Assembly (NCBI GenBank): GCA_030425485.1
Contig: JAUIAM010000029.1
Location: 1-39,463 of the forward strand
Origin: Verrucomicrobiia bacterium
Lineage (GTDB): Bacteria; Verrucomicrobiota; Verrucomicrobiia; Opitutales; Cerasicoccaceae
Direction: 5' to 3'
Length of the DNA stretch: 39,463 nucleotides
A program made the translations under genes and the position numbers. Positions 1 through 7,450 of the stretch are shown one piece after another (positions within the stretch are counted from its first letter, which is position 1; every line of letters begins with the position of its first letter). Below the pieces are notes generated by a model. That model searched no databases, was not told the origin of the DNA, and was given only the letters and a program-made list of their open reading frames with translations.

Positions 1-227
1 TCCCTTGCCTTGGTTGTGATCCACTTCAGTTGACCAATATTCACTGCTGCATAGTTCGAGTCCACCCAGGCCGCCCACACCTCAGGCTCGTGCCCCACTT
101 CCCCCGGAGGCGTAGGGGGCTGATTATCGGCCACATCCCAATCAATCCACCAGGCCGGATAGCTGGGGTCAGAGAATAAACTCGAACAAACCGATACACC
201 GAGAGCAAAAACAAGCAGTAACTTCAT
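1..227 (-). CDS. Secreted hypothetical protein, N-terminal part (cut by window edge)
   Basis: An open frame reads leftward from an ATG at 227 and is still open at base 1, giving 75 codons. It begins with a short hydrophobic signal peptide (MKLLLVFALGVSVCSSLFS). A Trp/Pro-rich stretch follows, then the segment NYAAVNIGQLKWITTKA at about residues 58-74. I recall similar N-x-GQLK segments from secreted proteins of Verrucomicrobia, but I cannot name a function. An A/T-rich non-coding stretch lies upstream. The call as a real, exported protein is fairly secure from the signal peptide and continuous frame. The rest of the protein lies outside the window. Confidence 0.6.
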   Translation of the reverse strand, partial: MKLLLVFALGVSVCSSLFSDPSYPAWWIDWDVADNQPPTPPGEVGHEPEVWAAWVDSNYAAVNIGQLKWITTKAR

Positions 228-460
228 AACAAAATACAGTAGAAAGCGTAAACATCGCTGATGCATGGGCCCCGACCTCGAACGCTACAATTGCGATATC
301 ACAGTAAAGCACATCATATGCGAATTTTAGGCATAAAGTACATTAAACAATTAAAACTGGCGATAAAAAAAATATAGACAATCAAATTCCACTGATTAAC
401 TCCATGATGGCATCCCAGAAATGAGAGGGCATGCATGCATTGCCAATTACAAAGCCAAAG
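228..460. other. A/T-rich intergenic stretch
   Basis: This stretch is clearly more A/T-rich than the rest of the window and contains runs of A. I see no convincing gene. It should contain the promoter of the leftward secreted-protein gene, but no good -35/-10 pair stands out. It ends at the possible terminus of the IS3-type remnant. Confidence 0.5.
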
Positions 461-800
461 TGACCCGCCTACGCAAACGGTACCGCGTTGAGAGTTAGTC
501 TAAGCGGGTTAATGATGTGATTTAGTGTTAGGTTGTAGAGGGTGTCAAGGCTTGGGCGGAATGAGGGCGTAGCCCATGCCTTGGAGGTTGGTTTCGAAGG
601 GCTCTGGTGCGGTTTCTTTGGCTGCAAACTCCAGTGGCGTGAGCAGTCCGAGTGAACGATGCGGCCGGATGTTGTTGTAGTACTCGCGCCAGTCGGCGAA
701 GACGACGCGGGATTCGCTGAGGGTGTAGAGCAGCTCTCGGTCGAGGCACTCGGTGCGGAAGCGACTGTTAAAGGACTCAGCGCAGCTTGCCGCCTCGCTG
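461..800 (-). mobile_element. Truncated IS3-family insertion sequence remnant
   Basis: The element is defined by the 3' part of an IS3-type orfB (stop at 545). A plausible terminus lies 84 bp beyond the stop, at 461, beginning tgacccgcct. IS3-family ends commonly start with TG, and this one can fold back on gcgggtta at 503-510. The other end is missing: the transposase similarity stops near 785-800, where the sequence passes into the relaxase remnant. No orfA, frameshift window or second inverted repeat is visible. The exact limits are inferred. Confidence 0.5.
545..800 (-). pseudogene. IS3-family transposase OrfB, C-terminal fragment
   Basis: Read leftward, the fragment contains AESFNSRFRTECLDRE, then WREYYNNIRPHRSLGLLTP and EFAA. 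These are the standard C-terminal motifs of the DDE integrase (rve) domain of IS3-family OrfB. The ESFNSRFR segment includes the final catalytic Glu, and the YNxxRPHxSLG block is diagnostic. The two upstream catalytic Asp regions are missing. An open frame continues to 901, but its first 35 or so residues do not resemble a transposase and belong to the neighbouring sequence. The gene is dead and was truncated by a deletion or by rearrangement with the adjacent relaxase remnant. Confidence 0.8.
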
Positions 801-881
801 GGTATCGCCGCACCTGGAGGCTCTATGTCTGAAAACAGGACGCCTGATCGATGTCGCCATCGAAGAGGATGGAAGCGCATA

Positions 882-1349
882 ATGGTTCCCGTCATTGCCA
901 CCAGAGGTGCTTCCTTTGCTGGAGCCTTCGCTTATTACTGCCACGACAAGAAAGCCTCGACATCAGAACGTGTGGCGTGGGCAATAGAACGAAAAAGGCA
1001 TGACTTAGAGCAGAAGTTGGACCTGCAAGGTATGCGGACTTTGATTGATAATCTGAAATCAAGAATATCCCATGATGGTTGGCTCCAACGTATCGTTGGA
1101 CTCCACCACCACCGTAAGAGGAAGGTTGCGGAGAAAGAGGCTAAATTAGCGAGCTATCATACCTACTTAAAAATGGCCATCAGCAGGCTGGAAAACGAAA
1201 AGGTAAACGCTCTACTTAGCCTAAGACGGATGCAAAGCAATGAGCTAGAGGCATTGCAGGTCGCATCGAGGATGCAGGTGGATTCTGCTAAATATCCTCC
1301 TAATGATGATCTGCGATATTTCCAGCCGGAGCCGAAAACATCGCCGTAG
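882..1349 (+). pseudogene. Relaxase (mobilisation protein) remnant with internal deletion
   Basis: The ATG at 882 starts MVPVIATRGASF followed by AYYCHDKKASTSERVAWA. This matches the N-terminus of relaxase/MobA-type nucleases as I know them (G-x-SF-x-GA..YYLHDK...ERVAW). From about residue 34 the sequence turns directly into a Lys/Arg/Leu-rich, coiled-coil-like segment (residues 35-135), which resembles the C-terminal tail of such proteins. The middle with the catalytic His triad is absent, so the 155-residue product cannot nick DNA. The frame is open to the stop at 1349, so the deletion was in frame. The frame could also start at 753, inside the transposase remnant, but the relaxase-like start at 882 is preferred. 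It marks a former conjugative or mobilisable element. Confidence 0.55.
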
Positions 1350-1355
1350 TTCATA

Positions 1356-1370
1356 AAGCTTTAAAAGCTT
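1356..1370. promoter_or_regulatory. 15-bp palindrome upstream of the Fic-MerR gene, candidate operator
   Basis: aagctttaaaagctt is a perfect inverted repeat of two 6-bp arms around a 3-bp centre. It lies 33 bp before the preferred start of the Fic-MerR gene. Because that protein carries its own MerR-type DNA-binding domain, an autoregulatory site is possible. This is inference; a run of A and T can form such a palindrome by chance. Confidence 0.3.
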
Positions 1371-1403
1371 GAAAACTGTAAAGTGATGCTTTATGGTTTA
1401 TGG

Positions 1404-2390
1404 ATGAATTGGGAAAGGCTTACAGAGAAAAGAGCGAAGCTCGATAGCTACAGACCACTGCCACCGGAGTTGGTGCAAAACCTGGAGCAGTGGTTTATTG
1501 TCGAACTGACCTACACCAGCAATGCGATTGAGGGCAATACGCTCACGCGCAAGGAAACGGCTGTTGTCGTCGAGAAGGGGCTGACCGTTAGCGGAAAATC
1601 GCTGGTAGAGCATCTGGAGGCCGCTAACCACGCCAATGCGCTTCAAAAGGTGCTACAACTAGCTAAGGGCAAGACGAAAGACCTGACCGAACATTCGATA
1701 CTGGATATTCATGAAACCATTTTACGGGGCATCGATGACAGCAATGCGGGCCACTACCGTTCGATTCCAGTCAGGATATCAGGCTCCATGGTCGTGTTGC
1801 CCAACCCAGTCAAAGTGCCGGACTTGATGACCAAGTTTACAAAGGATATTACAGCACCCGGCAAGCGGCATCCGGTAGAATTGGCAGCGGAAGCGCATTA
1901 CCAACTCGTCACCATTCACCCCTTTGTTGATGGCAACGGTCGTACCGCGCGTTTGCTGATGAACCTGATCCTGATGCAAAACGGCTACCCGCCCGCGCTT
2001 ATTCGTAAACGGGATCGCCTCCGCTACATTAAATCACTGGAGCAGGCCCAGCTTGGCGGCAGTAAAGAGGACTATTACAAGATCATATCCGATGCCGTTG
2101 ACCGCTCGTTCGAGATTTACCTCAAAGCTCTGTCTCAGGAGGAAGAGCCAGCGCAACCAACGGGTAAACTGCTCCGCATTGGCCAACTTGGAAAGCTCAC
2201 GGGCGAAAGCAACGCTACGCTGCGCTTCTGGACGAAAGAAGGGCTACTTGAAGTGGCCGGGACCACTGAGGCAGGATATCAGCTATATGACCCCTCAATG
2301 GTCGAACGCACTCAGAAAATCAGGCATCTCCAAGGTGAACGTTATACGCTCAGGGAAATCCGAACGCAGCTATCCAGCAAGGGAGATTGA
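1404..2390 (+). CDS. Fic-domain protein (putative AMPylase) fused to a MerR-type DNA-binding domain
   Basis: Fic enzymes usually transfer AMP from ATP to a target protein hydroxyl. Numbered from ATG 1404 (328 aa), residues 172-183 are HPFVDGNGRTAR, an intact HPFx(D/E)GNGRxxR motif with catalytic His172. Residues 39-44, SNAIEG, fit the (S/T)xxxE(G/N) inhibitory motif, with Glu43 as the expected autoinhibitory residue. Because this motif precedes the Fic core, the protein is class II. Residues about 255-323 (RIGQLGKLTGES, RFWTKEGLL, YQLYDP, QKIRHLQ) match a MerR-type winged helix. GTG 1383 and ATG 1386 are alternative starts, but MNWERL at 1404 resembles usual Fic N-termini. No partner antitoxin gene is visible. 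It is the only intact gene in the decayed element. The target and bound DNA are unknown. Confidence 0.88.
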   Translation: MNWERLTEKRAKLDSYRPLPPELVQNLEQWFIVELTYTSNAIEGNTLTRKETAVVVEKGLTVSGKSLVEHLEAANHANALQKVLQLAKGKTKDLTEHSILDIHETILRGIDDSNAGHYRSIPVRISGSMVVLPNPVKVPDLMTKFTKDITAPGKRHPVELAAEAHYQLVTIHPFVDGNGRTARLLMNLILMQNGYPPALIRKRDRLRYIKSLEQAQLGGSKEDYYKIISDAVDRSFEIYLKALSQEEEPAQPTGKLLRIGQLGKLTGESNATLRFWTKEGLLEVAGTTEAGYQLYDPSMVERTQKIRHLQGERYTLREIRTQLSSKGD

Positions 2391-2401
2391 GCTAATAGTG
2401 C

Positions 2402-3259
2402 ATGCCTTGTCGCATGGCGGGAACCCAGAAGCGTTTCTCACCCAAAACGCTTAATGACCACTTGGATGCCATTCGCGCATTGCTCAATTGGATGATGGAT
2501 AAGGAGTGCATTGTCGCCAACCCCATCACCAAGCTCAAGAAGGTCGATATTCGAGGCAAGCAGGCCAGGCGGCGCGCTTTTTCCGACAACGAATTCAAGC
2601 GTCTTTTGGAAATCGCCAATGAAAACCGTCGCCTCATTTACCTCTGCGCCGCTTATACTGGTCTGCCTGCATCCAGAGCTGGCCCATCAGCTTGAGGCAT
2701 TTAAGCCGAGCGACGCCAAGTTGTCCGACCCTGTGTTCCCCCGCATGAAGGATATCAGCCACGCTTTTGTAGTCGATATGGAGCGGGCAGGGGTTGAGCG
2801 GGTCGGGTCGATGCGCTTGGGCGGAAGCTCGATTTCCATGCCCTGCGTTACACCTTTGCCACCAACATGGCCCGGTATGGCATCTCCCAACGCTTGGCTC
2901 AGGAGTTGATGCGCCACAGCGATCCCAAGCTCACCGCTCAGGTCTATACGGACGCTTCACAGCTTCCCATACAGGCCGCCATTCAGCAGCTGCCTTGGCA
3001 GGGGCTTGAAATCCACTCAGTTACGAAAGCAACCGATGGCAGCACAGCTTCACAAATAGCTTCACAAAACCCAGACTTTTCGGGACTTTTGCAGTCACGA
3101 ACTGACAAACTTAATCACGAGACCTCCTATACAGAAGTCGTTGATTTGGAGGTGGTTAATCACGAATTGGCGCAAACTGGCGCGCCAAAAAATGGCGTCC
3201 CCACGGGGATTCGAACCCCGGTCGCTGGAATGAAAATCCAGTGTCCTAGACCTGACTAG
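2402..3259 (+). pseudogene. Broken tyrosine recombinase (phage/island integrase)
   Basis: Frame 2402-2695 encodes a core-binding (SAM-like) domain (KTLNDHLDAIRALLNWMMDK) and the start of the catalytic domain (RAFSDNEFKRLLEIA, YTGL). The box I Arg that normally follows YTGL is gone. Another frame then carries ELAHQLEAFKPSDAKLSDPVFPRM. After a further shift near 2815, KLDFHALRYTFATNMARYG (box II, HxxR), LMRHSD and the tyrosine motif AQVYTD appear, in the frame that ends at 3259. An internal deletion and at least one frameshift make it inactive. Its tail reads antisense into tRNA-Glu. An integrase facing the 3' end of a tRNA is the usual layout for an island integrated there. Confidence 0.8.
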
Positions 3260-3270
3260 ACGATGGGGAC
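3193..3270 (-). tRNA. tRNA-Glu (anticodon TTC), CCA encoded; probable att site
   Basis: Read leftward, the sequence starts gtccccatcgtctag and has a 7-bp acceptor stem (gtcccca/tggggac). The anticodon stem ctgga/tccag carries the loop ttttcat, giving anticodon TTC. The T arm contains ggttcgaatcc. The discriminator is G, followed by an encoded CCA at 3195-3193. The tRNA appears intact. Its 3' end faces the broken integrase, which suggests that a mobile element integrated here and restored the tRNA. I found no second copy of the tRNA 3' end in the window. Confidence 0.95.
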
Positions 3271-3405
3271 TTGCCTAATCGAAAGACGAAGAAAGTACCT
3301 TTCAGCGGTCATTGCGCAAGGCTTTTTTTCGCCTTTTTTGAAATTATTTTTTTGGCGCATTTCCAACGTTGCCGCTAACTGCTTTTCTCCCTTAATCAGT
3401 GGCTT

Positions 3406-4323
3406 ATGACATTCGACGAAGTTAAGGCTGCGCTGCCAGAAATCGCCATGAGAGAAATCGACGGACTGCCCTATCCGCACATTGGCTCGGGTAAGGTGCG
3501 TGAGATTTACGACCTCGGCGACAAGCTCCTGCTCATCGCAACGGACCGCCTCTCGGCCTTTGACGTCGTGCTGCCGGACGGCATCCCCGGCAAAGGTATC
3601 ATGCTCACCCAGGCCAGCCTTTGGTGGTTTCGCCAAACCGAGCCCCTGATCGCTAACCATCTCGTTGATGACCACGACGCGGCCTTGCGCGTGGTACTGG
3701 CCGATCACCCCCAACTCATCCCCTACAGCATGCTGGTTAAGAAGCTCACGCCCGTGAAGCTCGAGGCTGTCGCGCGCGGCTATCTAGCTGGCAGCGGCTG
3801 GAAGGAGTACCGCGACACAGGCAAGCTCTTCGAGTACCCCCTACCCTCGGGACTTATCGAGAGCAGCGCGTTACCCGAGCCGCTCTTTACCCCCACTACG
3901 AAGGCCGACGCCGGGCACGATATGCCAGTGACCGAGGACGAGGGGCGCGAAATCGTCGGCAAGGAGATTTATGAGCAGGTCAAGGCCACCGCGCTCAAGA
4001 TATTTGGCATGGGTACGGAGGTCGCTGCCAAGAGCGGGCTTATCCTGGCCGACACCAAGTTTGAATTCGGCACGGATGCCGCGGGCAAGCTGCACCTCAT
4101 CGACGAAGTGCTCACGCCCGACTCCTCCCGCTATTGGCCGCAGGAGGATTACGAGCCCGGTCGGGCCCAGACCGCCTTTGACAAGCAGTTTGTCCGCGAT
4201 TACCTGGAGTCGCTCGACTGGGACAAAACCTACCCCGGGCCAAGCCTGCCCGCAGAAGTCATTACCAAGACGCAGGAGCGATACCTGACCGCGCTGGAAA
4301 AACTCTGGACCGCCTTGGCTTAA
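3406..4323 (+). CDS. purC: Phosphoribosylaminoimidazole-succinocarboxamide synthase
   Basis: PurC condenses CAIR with aspartate, using ATP, to form SAICAR in cytosolic purine biosynthesis. The 305-residue length is typical of the longer bacterial and yeast-type form. Visible family features are the N-terminal GSGKVREIYDL and ATDRLSAFD (nucleotide and substrate binding), VKLEAVARGYLAGSGW, and the signature LIDEVLTPDSSRYWP at about residues 232-246. The ATG at 3406 follows a T-rich leader with no strong Shine-Dalgarno sequence. The gene is divergent from tRNA-Glu and lies just outside the mobile region, so it is probably the first native chromosomal gene to its right. Its stop is only 3 bp from the stop of the convergent exosortase gene. 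Confidence 0.96.
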   Translation: MTFDEVKAALPEIAMREIDGLPYPHIGSGKVREIYDLGDKLLLIATDRLSAFDVVLPDGIPGKGIMLTQASLWWFRQTEPLIANHLVDDHDAALRVVLADHPQLIPYSMLVKKLTPVKLEAVARGYLAGSGWKEYRDTGKLFEYPLPSGLIESSALPEPLFTPTTKADAGHDMPVTEDEGREIVGKEIYEQVKATALKIFGMGTEVAAKSGLILADTKFEFGTDAAGKLHLIDEVLTPDSSRYWPQEDYEPGRAQTAFDKQFVRDYLESLDWDKTYPGPSLPAEVITKTQERYLTALEKLWTALA

Positions 4324-4326
4324 GCC

Positions 4327-5289
4327 CTACTTAAGCAGTTCCACTACTGCCGCACTGGCCAAACCAATCAGGCAATATACGCCCAGCGTGATGACTAGCG
4401 GGCTCGCGTTGAGCGGCAGGTTTTCCTGCGGCATGGCCTTGACGGGTAGTTTCTTCTCCAGTGCCGTGATGAGCTCTTCCTTGATAAAAAAGCCGAAGAC
4501 CACGATGGCCGTCATGGAGATGAGCTCCGAGCCGAGCCCGTGGTGGAAAAAGTCGAACCACTTCGTATTCTTCACGATCAGTACCAGCAGGTCTGTCCGC
4601 AAAATACTGATGACGAACCCCGTGCCCAGTGCGGCAAAGAGCATCTTCCAGAAAATGCGGCGCAGCTCAAGCAGCATGAGTAGCAGGATAAAGAAGAACG
4701 AAAACAGCATGTAGAACAGCTTCAGCCCTGAGCACTCGGCAATGATCCGTACCGTGCTGTCTCCGATAAAAATCGTGTCGTGTTTCACCGCGACCTCAAA
4801 GCCTACGTAATGCAGGGAAAAGGCTGAGATCTTTGCCACGATGAGCGAGTAGCCGAATAGGCTCTCGATCAGATTCTCGACCAGGCCCGCAGGCACAGCG
4901 GCCAGGGCAAACAGGCCCAGACACTGCGCATGCAACTTGCTCAGGCGGAACCCAGTGGCAGCGAAGGCTACCCCCAGCGGGCCGAGGATGAATCCCAATC
5001 CCGGCTCGCGCAGCACGCCTTTCAAATCGAGCACGCAAAGCACGCCCGAGGCCAACACCAGGAGGCCCCCCGCCAACATGCCGGGAGTCGAGGGGCGAAG
5101 GACAAAGCGTGCGCGGTTTAAATAAACGCAGGCCAAAGCGGCGGTCACCGCGACGCCCTTGATGGTCATGCGGGCCTTCTCAGTCGAAGTGGTATTGGCT
5201 AGAAACGGTGCGAGGCACACCAGCAGCAGGGCCACAAGCAGGGCTGTTTGCAGGTGCCGGGACAGGCCTGGGCGGACTTCGCTTTGCAT
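4327..5289 (-). CDS. Exosortase/archaeosortase family transpeptidase
   Basis: Exosortases are polytopic membrane cysteine peptidases thought to cut and anchor proteins with PEP-CTERM tails. This 320-residue protein has about eight hydrophobic segments. It carries the three expected catalytic residues: Cys186 in AECSGLKLF, Arg231 in SILRTD, and His249 or His250 in FFHHGLGS. The order and spacing fit the family. No EpsI domain is fused at the C-terminus; the protein ends with one more membrane helix (about 298-316). It lies 6 bp downstream of the HpsJ-like gene on the same strand, so the two are very likely co-transcribed. Three PEP-CTERM proteins elsewhere in the window are plausible substrates. 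The exosortase subtype was not determined. Confidence 0.9.
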   Translation of the reverse strand: MQSEVRPGLSRHLQTALLVALLLVCLAPFLANTTSTEKARMTIKGVAVTAALACVYLNRARFVLRPSTPGMLAGGLLVLASGVLCVLDLKGVLREPGLGFILGPLGVAFAATGFRLSKLHAQCLGLFALAAVPAGLVENLIESLFGYSLIVAKISAFSLHYVGFEVAVKHDTIFIGDSTVRIIAECSGLKLFYMLFSFFFILLLMLLELRRIFWKMLFAALGTGFVISILRTDLLVLIVKNTKWFDFFHHGLGSELISMTAIVVFGFFIKEELITALEKKLPVKAMPQENLPLNASPLVITLGVYCLIGLASAAVVELLK

Positions 5290-5295
5290 CGCTAC

Positions 5296-6180
5296 CTAGC
5301 CCTCGCGCGGCACATCCATGCCTTCATCGCCATCCTCATCGGCCGCACTAACGTCCTTAAAGCCGGAGGCACCCCCTTTGCCCAGCGCGTCCTGCTTGAG
5401 CAGTTGGCGGTAGCTACGGCTCTTGATGAAGAGGAAGAAGAAACCGATCATGGAGACAACCGCCCCCAGCACGCCCTTTACCAACGTAATAAAGAGCGAG
5501 CGCACCTGCGACCGGTAGTTTACCTCCAGCGTCTCGGTGCGCTCCGCGTGAAGCTTGCGGTAAATGTCTTCAATGTTCTCCTTGAGCTTCAGCAGCTCGG
5601 GCTCGGCGTAGAGGCTGGTCTTGAGACCCAGGTCCTGTGTACGGGCGCGAATTTCCTCCACGCTATCCATTTCATAGAGCGCATCCATGGCGACCTCGAC
5701 CGCAGTGCTGCGCTGCTCCAACTCGCTGGCGCGTACGCGGTTTAAACCCTCATAAATGCGGTTCGCCGTGATGATGCCAAAGGGCAGGACAAAGATGTAG
5801 CACAACGCCAGGCCAAGGGCGATCCACGACAAGAGCGCGCGCGCCTTAAGCTCGATGTACGAGGTGGTGTTGGCCAGCGGGGTCAGGATCAAAGCCAGAC
5901 CAAAGAGCGGCCCCCAGACGTGGTCCACTAGTTGTCCGAAAAAGCGAAACTCCCACAAGGGATTCATGAAATCCATCGGGGCCAGGATGAACAGGTAATC
6001 CAGCAACCCAAAAACAAGGAACAGCACGCCAATCCACGGCATGATGCTCTGCATACTGGCAAAGGACTCGGCCCGCAAACGGATACGCCGATCGCGTTTG
6101 TTGGACTGGGTACTCTCGGGACTGGGATCGCTATCCCCGCGCCGACGAGAGGAACGGGAGCGCCTGGAACGTCGTGACAT
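5296..6180 (-). CDS. HpsJ-like membrane protein, exosortase-associated
   Basis: The 294-residue protein starts with an Arg/Ser-rich basic cytoplasmic tail (residues 1-40). A hydrophobic segment (about 46-68) is followed by LNP-type text (MNPLWEFRFFGQLVDHVWG) and two more membrane segments to about 140. Next comes a charged, probably coiled-coil region (about 148-225) with many Glu, Arg and Leu residues, then a last membrane helix (about 228-252) and an acidic tail. The N-P-x-WEF..G.LV...PL.GL block resembles HpsJ of cyanobacteria, where HpsJ-like proteins accompany cyanoexosortases. I infer that it supports the exosortase encoded immediately downstream, perhaps in the export of anchored proteins or polysaccharide. 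The family assignment is from memory of the motif and has not been searched. Confidence 0.65.
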   Translation of the reverse strand: MSRRSRRSRSSRRRGDSDPSPESTQSNKRDRRIRLRAESFASMQSIMPWIGVLFLVFGLLDYLFILAPMDFMNPLWEFRFFGQLVDHVWGPLFGLALILTPLANTTSYIELKARALLSWIALGLALCYIFVLPFGIITANRIYEGLNRVRASELEQRSTAVEVAMDALYEMDSVEEIRARTQDLGLKTSLYAEPELLKLKENIEDIYRKLHAERTETLEVNYRSQVRSLFITLVKGVLGAVVSMIGFFFLFIKSRSYRQLLKQDALGKGGASGFKDVSAADEDGDEGMDVPREG

Positions 6181-6286
6181 AGGTCTTGGTACTGAAGTAG
6201 TTGTCCTTGTGGAGTGGAAGAGGCAAGGATATTCCCCTACTCGGACATAACGCCAGTGACTTAAGGGAAGTTAAACGGCCGTTTGC

Positions 6287-7396
6287 CTAAGCCCCCACCA
6301 ACACCAGCGCGTCGCGGTGGATGACTTCTACCCGCTTGCGCCCGGTAAACAGCTCGCGAATCTCGGACGAGCCCTTGCCCAGAATACGGGTTAACTCCGC
6401 GCTCGAATACGCCACCAAGCCGCGGGCCAGCGGCTCGCCGTCGGGCCCGTATACGACCACGACGTCGCCCTCCTGAAACTCGCCTACGCAGCGCACCACG
6501 CCTTTAGCCAGCAGGCTGGAGCCTTTTTCGCGCAGCGCACAGGCCGCCCCGGCATCGATCTCCAGTCGCCCTTGTGGCTTCACAAACCACGCGAGCCAGC
6601 GCTTCTGCGAGCGCATGGGCAACCGATTCGGCGTAAAGAGCGTCCCCGTGGCATGGCCATCAAAGAGTGAGGCAATGATGCCCGCGTCTTGGCCGCTACC
6701 GATAAACACCCCGCACCCGGCACGTGTCGCCAACCGCGCAGCCTCAATTTTCGTAATCATGCCACCCGTGCCGACCACGGTCCCGCTCTCGCCCGCCATG
6801 GCGGCGATCTCGGGCGTGATCGACTCCACCACCGGGACAATCTCCCCGCTACCCTCCATGTCCACCAACCCGGGAGCGGTGGAAAGGATGATGAGCAGGT
6901 GGGCCTTGGTCATGGCCGAAACCATGGCCGAGAGCACGTCGTTATCGCCAAACTTGATCTCAGCCGCGCTGACCGTGTCGTTCTCGTTAATGATCGGCAC
7001 GATACCGCTCGACAGCAACTCTTCGAACAAGTCCTTGATCGCGACGTGGCGCTTGCGTGAGCGCACGTCCTCCCGGGTCAGCAGGAGTTGCCCTACGGTG
7101 ATGCCGTGCGGCTCGAAAGCATTCTGCCAAAGCTCGGTCAGCTTACTCTGGCCAACAGCGGCGCACATCTGGAGCGCAGCCAGACGCTTCGGCCGCTGGG
7201 CCAGCCCAAGCCGACCCCGGCCAAGACCAACCGCTCCCGAGCTGACCAAGATCACCTCCAGCCCACGCGCCTTGAGCGCAGCCACCTGCTCGGCGATGCC
7301 GCGCACGACATCGGTGTTTAAGTCGCCCGTGCCCGAAGTCAGGACACCTGTCCCGAGCTTGATGACGACGCGCTGGGCATTTTCCAGAAAGTGCAT
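6287..7396 (-). CDS. proB: Glutamate 5-kinase
   Basis: ProB phosphorylates L-glutamate to gamma-glutamyl phosphate, the committed step of proline synthesis in the cytosol. The 369-residue protein has the amino-acid kinase fold: VIKLGTG at 11-17, SSGAVGLG at 52-59, INENDTV at 136-142 and FGDNDVLSA at 149-157. A C-terminal PUA domain (about 282-355, starting GRLEIDAGAACAL) matches the full-length bacterial enzyme. ATG 7396 gives the normal N-terminus. It is the last gene of a leftward run pyrH-frr-proB, 54 bp after frr, and may be co-transcribed. proA is not in the window. Proline feedback control is known for the family but cannot be read here. Confidence 0.96.
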   Translation of the reverse strand: MHFLENAQRVVIKLGTGVLTSGTGDLNTDVVRGIAEQVAALKARGLEVILVSSGAVGLGRGRLGLAQRPKRLAALQMCAAVGQSKLTELWQNAFEPHGITVGQLLLTREDVRSRKRHVAIKDLFEELLSSGIVPIINENDTVSAAEIKFGDNDVLSAMVSAMTKAHLLIILSTAPGLVDMEGSGEIVPVVESITPEIAAMAGESGTVVGTGGMITKIEAARLATRAGCGVFIGSGQDAGIIASLFDGHATGTLFTPNRLPMRSQKRWLAWFVKPQGRLEIDAGAACALREKGSSLLAKGVVRCVGEFQEGDVVVVYGPDGEPLARGLVAYSSAELTRILGKGSSEIRELFTGRKRVEVIHRDALVLVGA

Positions 7397-7450
7397 GGCT
7401 GGATCAGGAGCCGGGAGACTGCTACCTCCCCTGCTCTGGCGAAACCGGAG

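Noticed and set aside
6273-6284. 12-bp palindrome aaacggccgttt after proB as a terminator
   Set aside because: It has no loop of useful size and no T-run on the proB strand.
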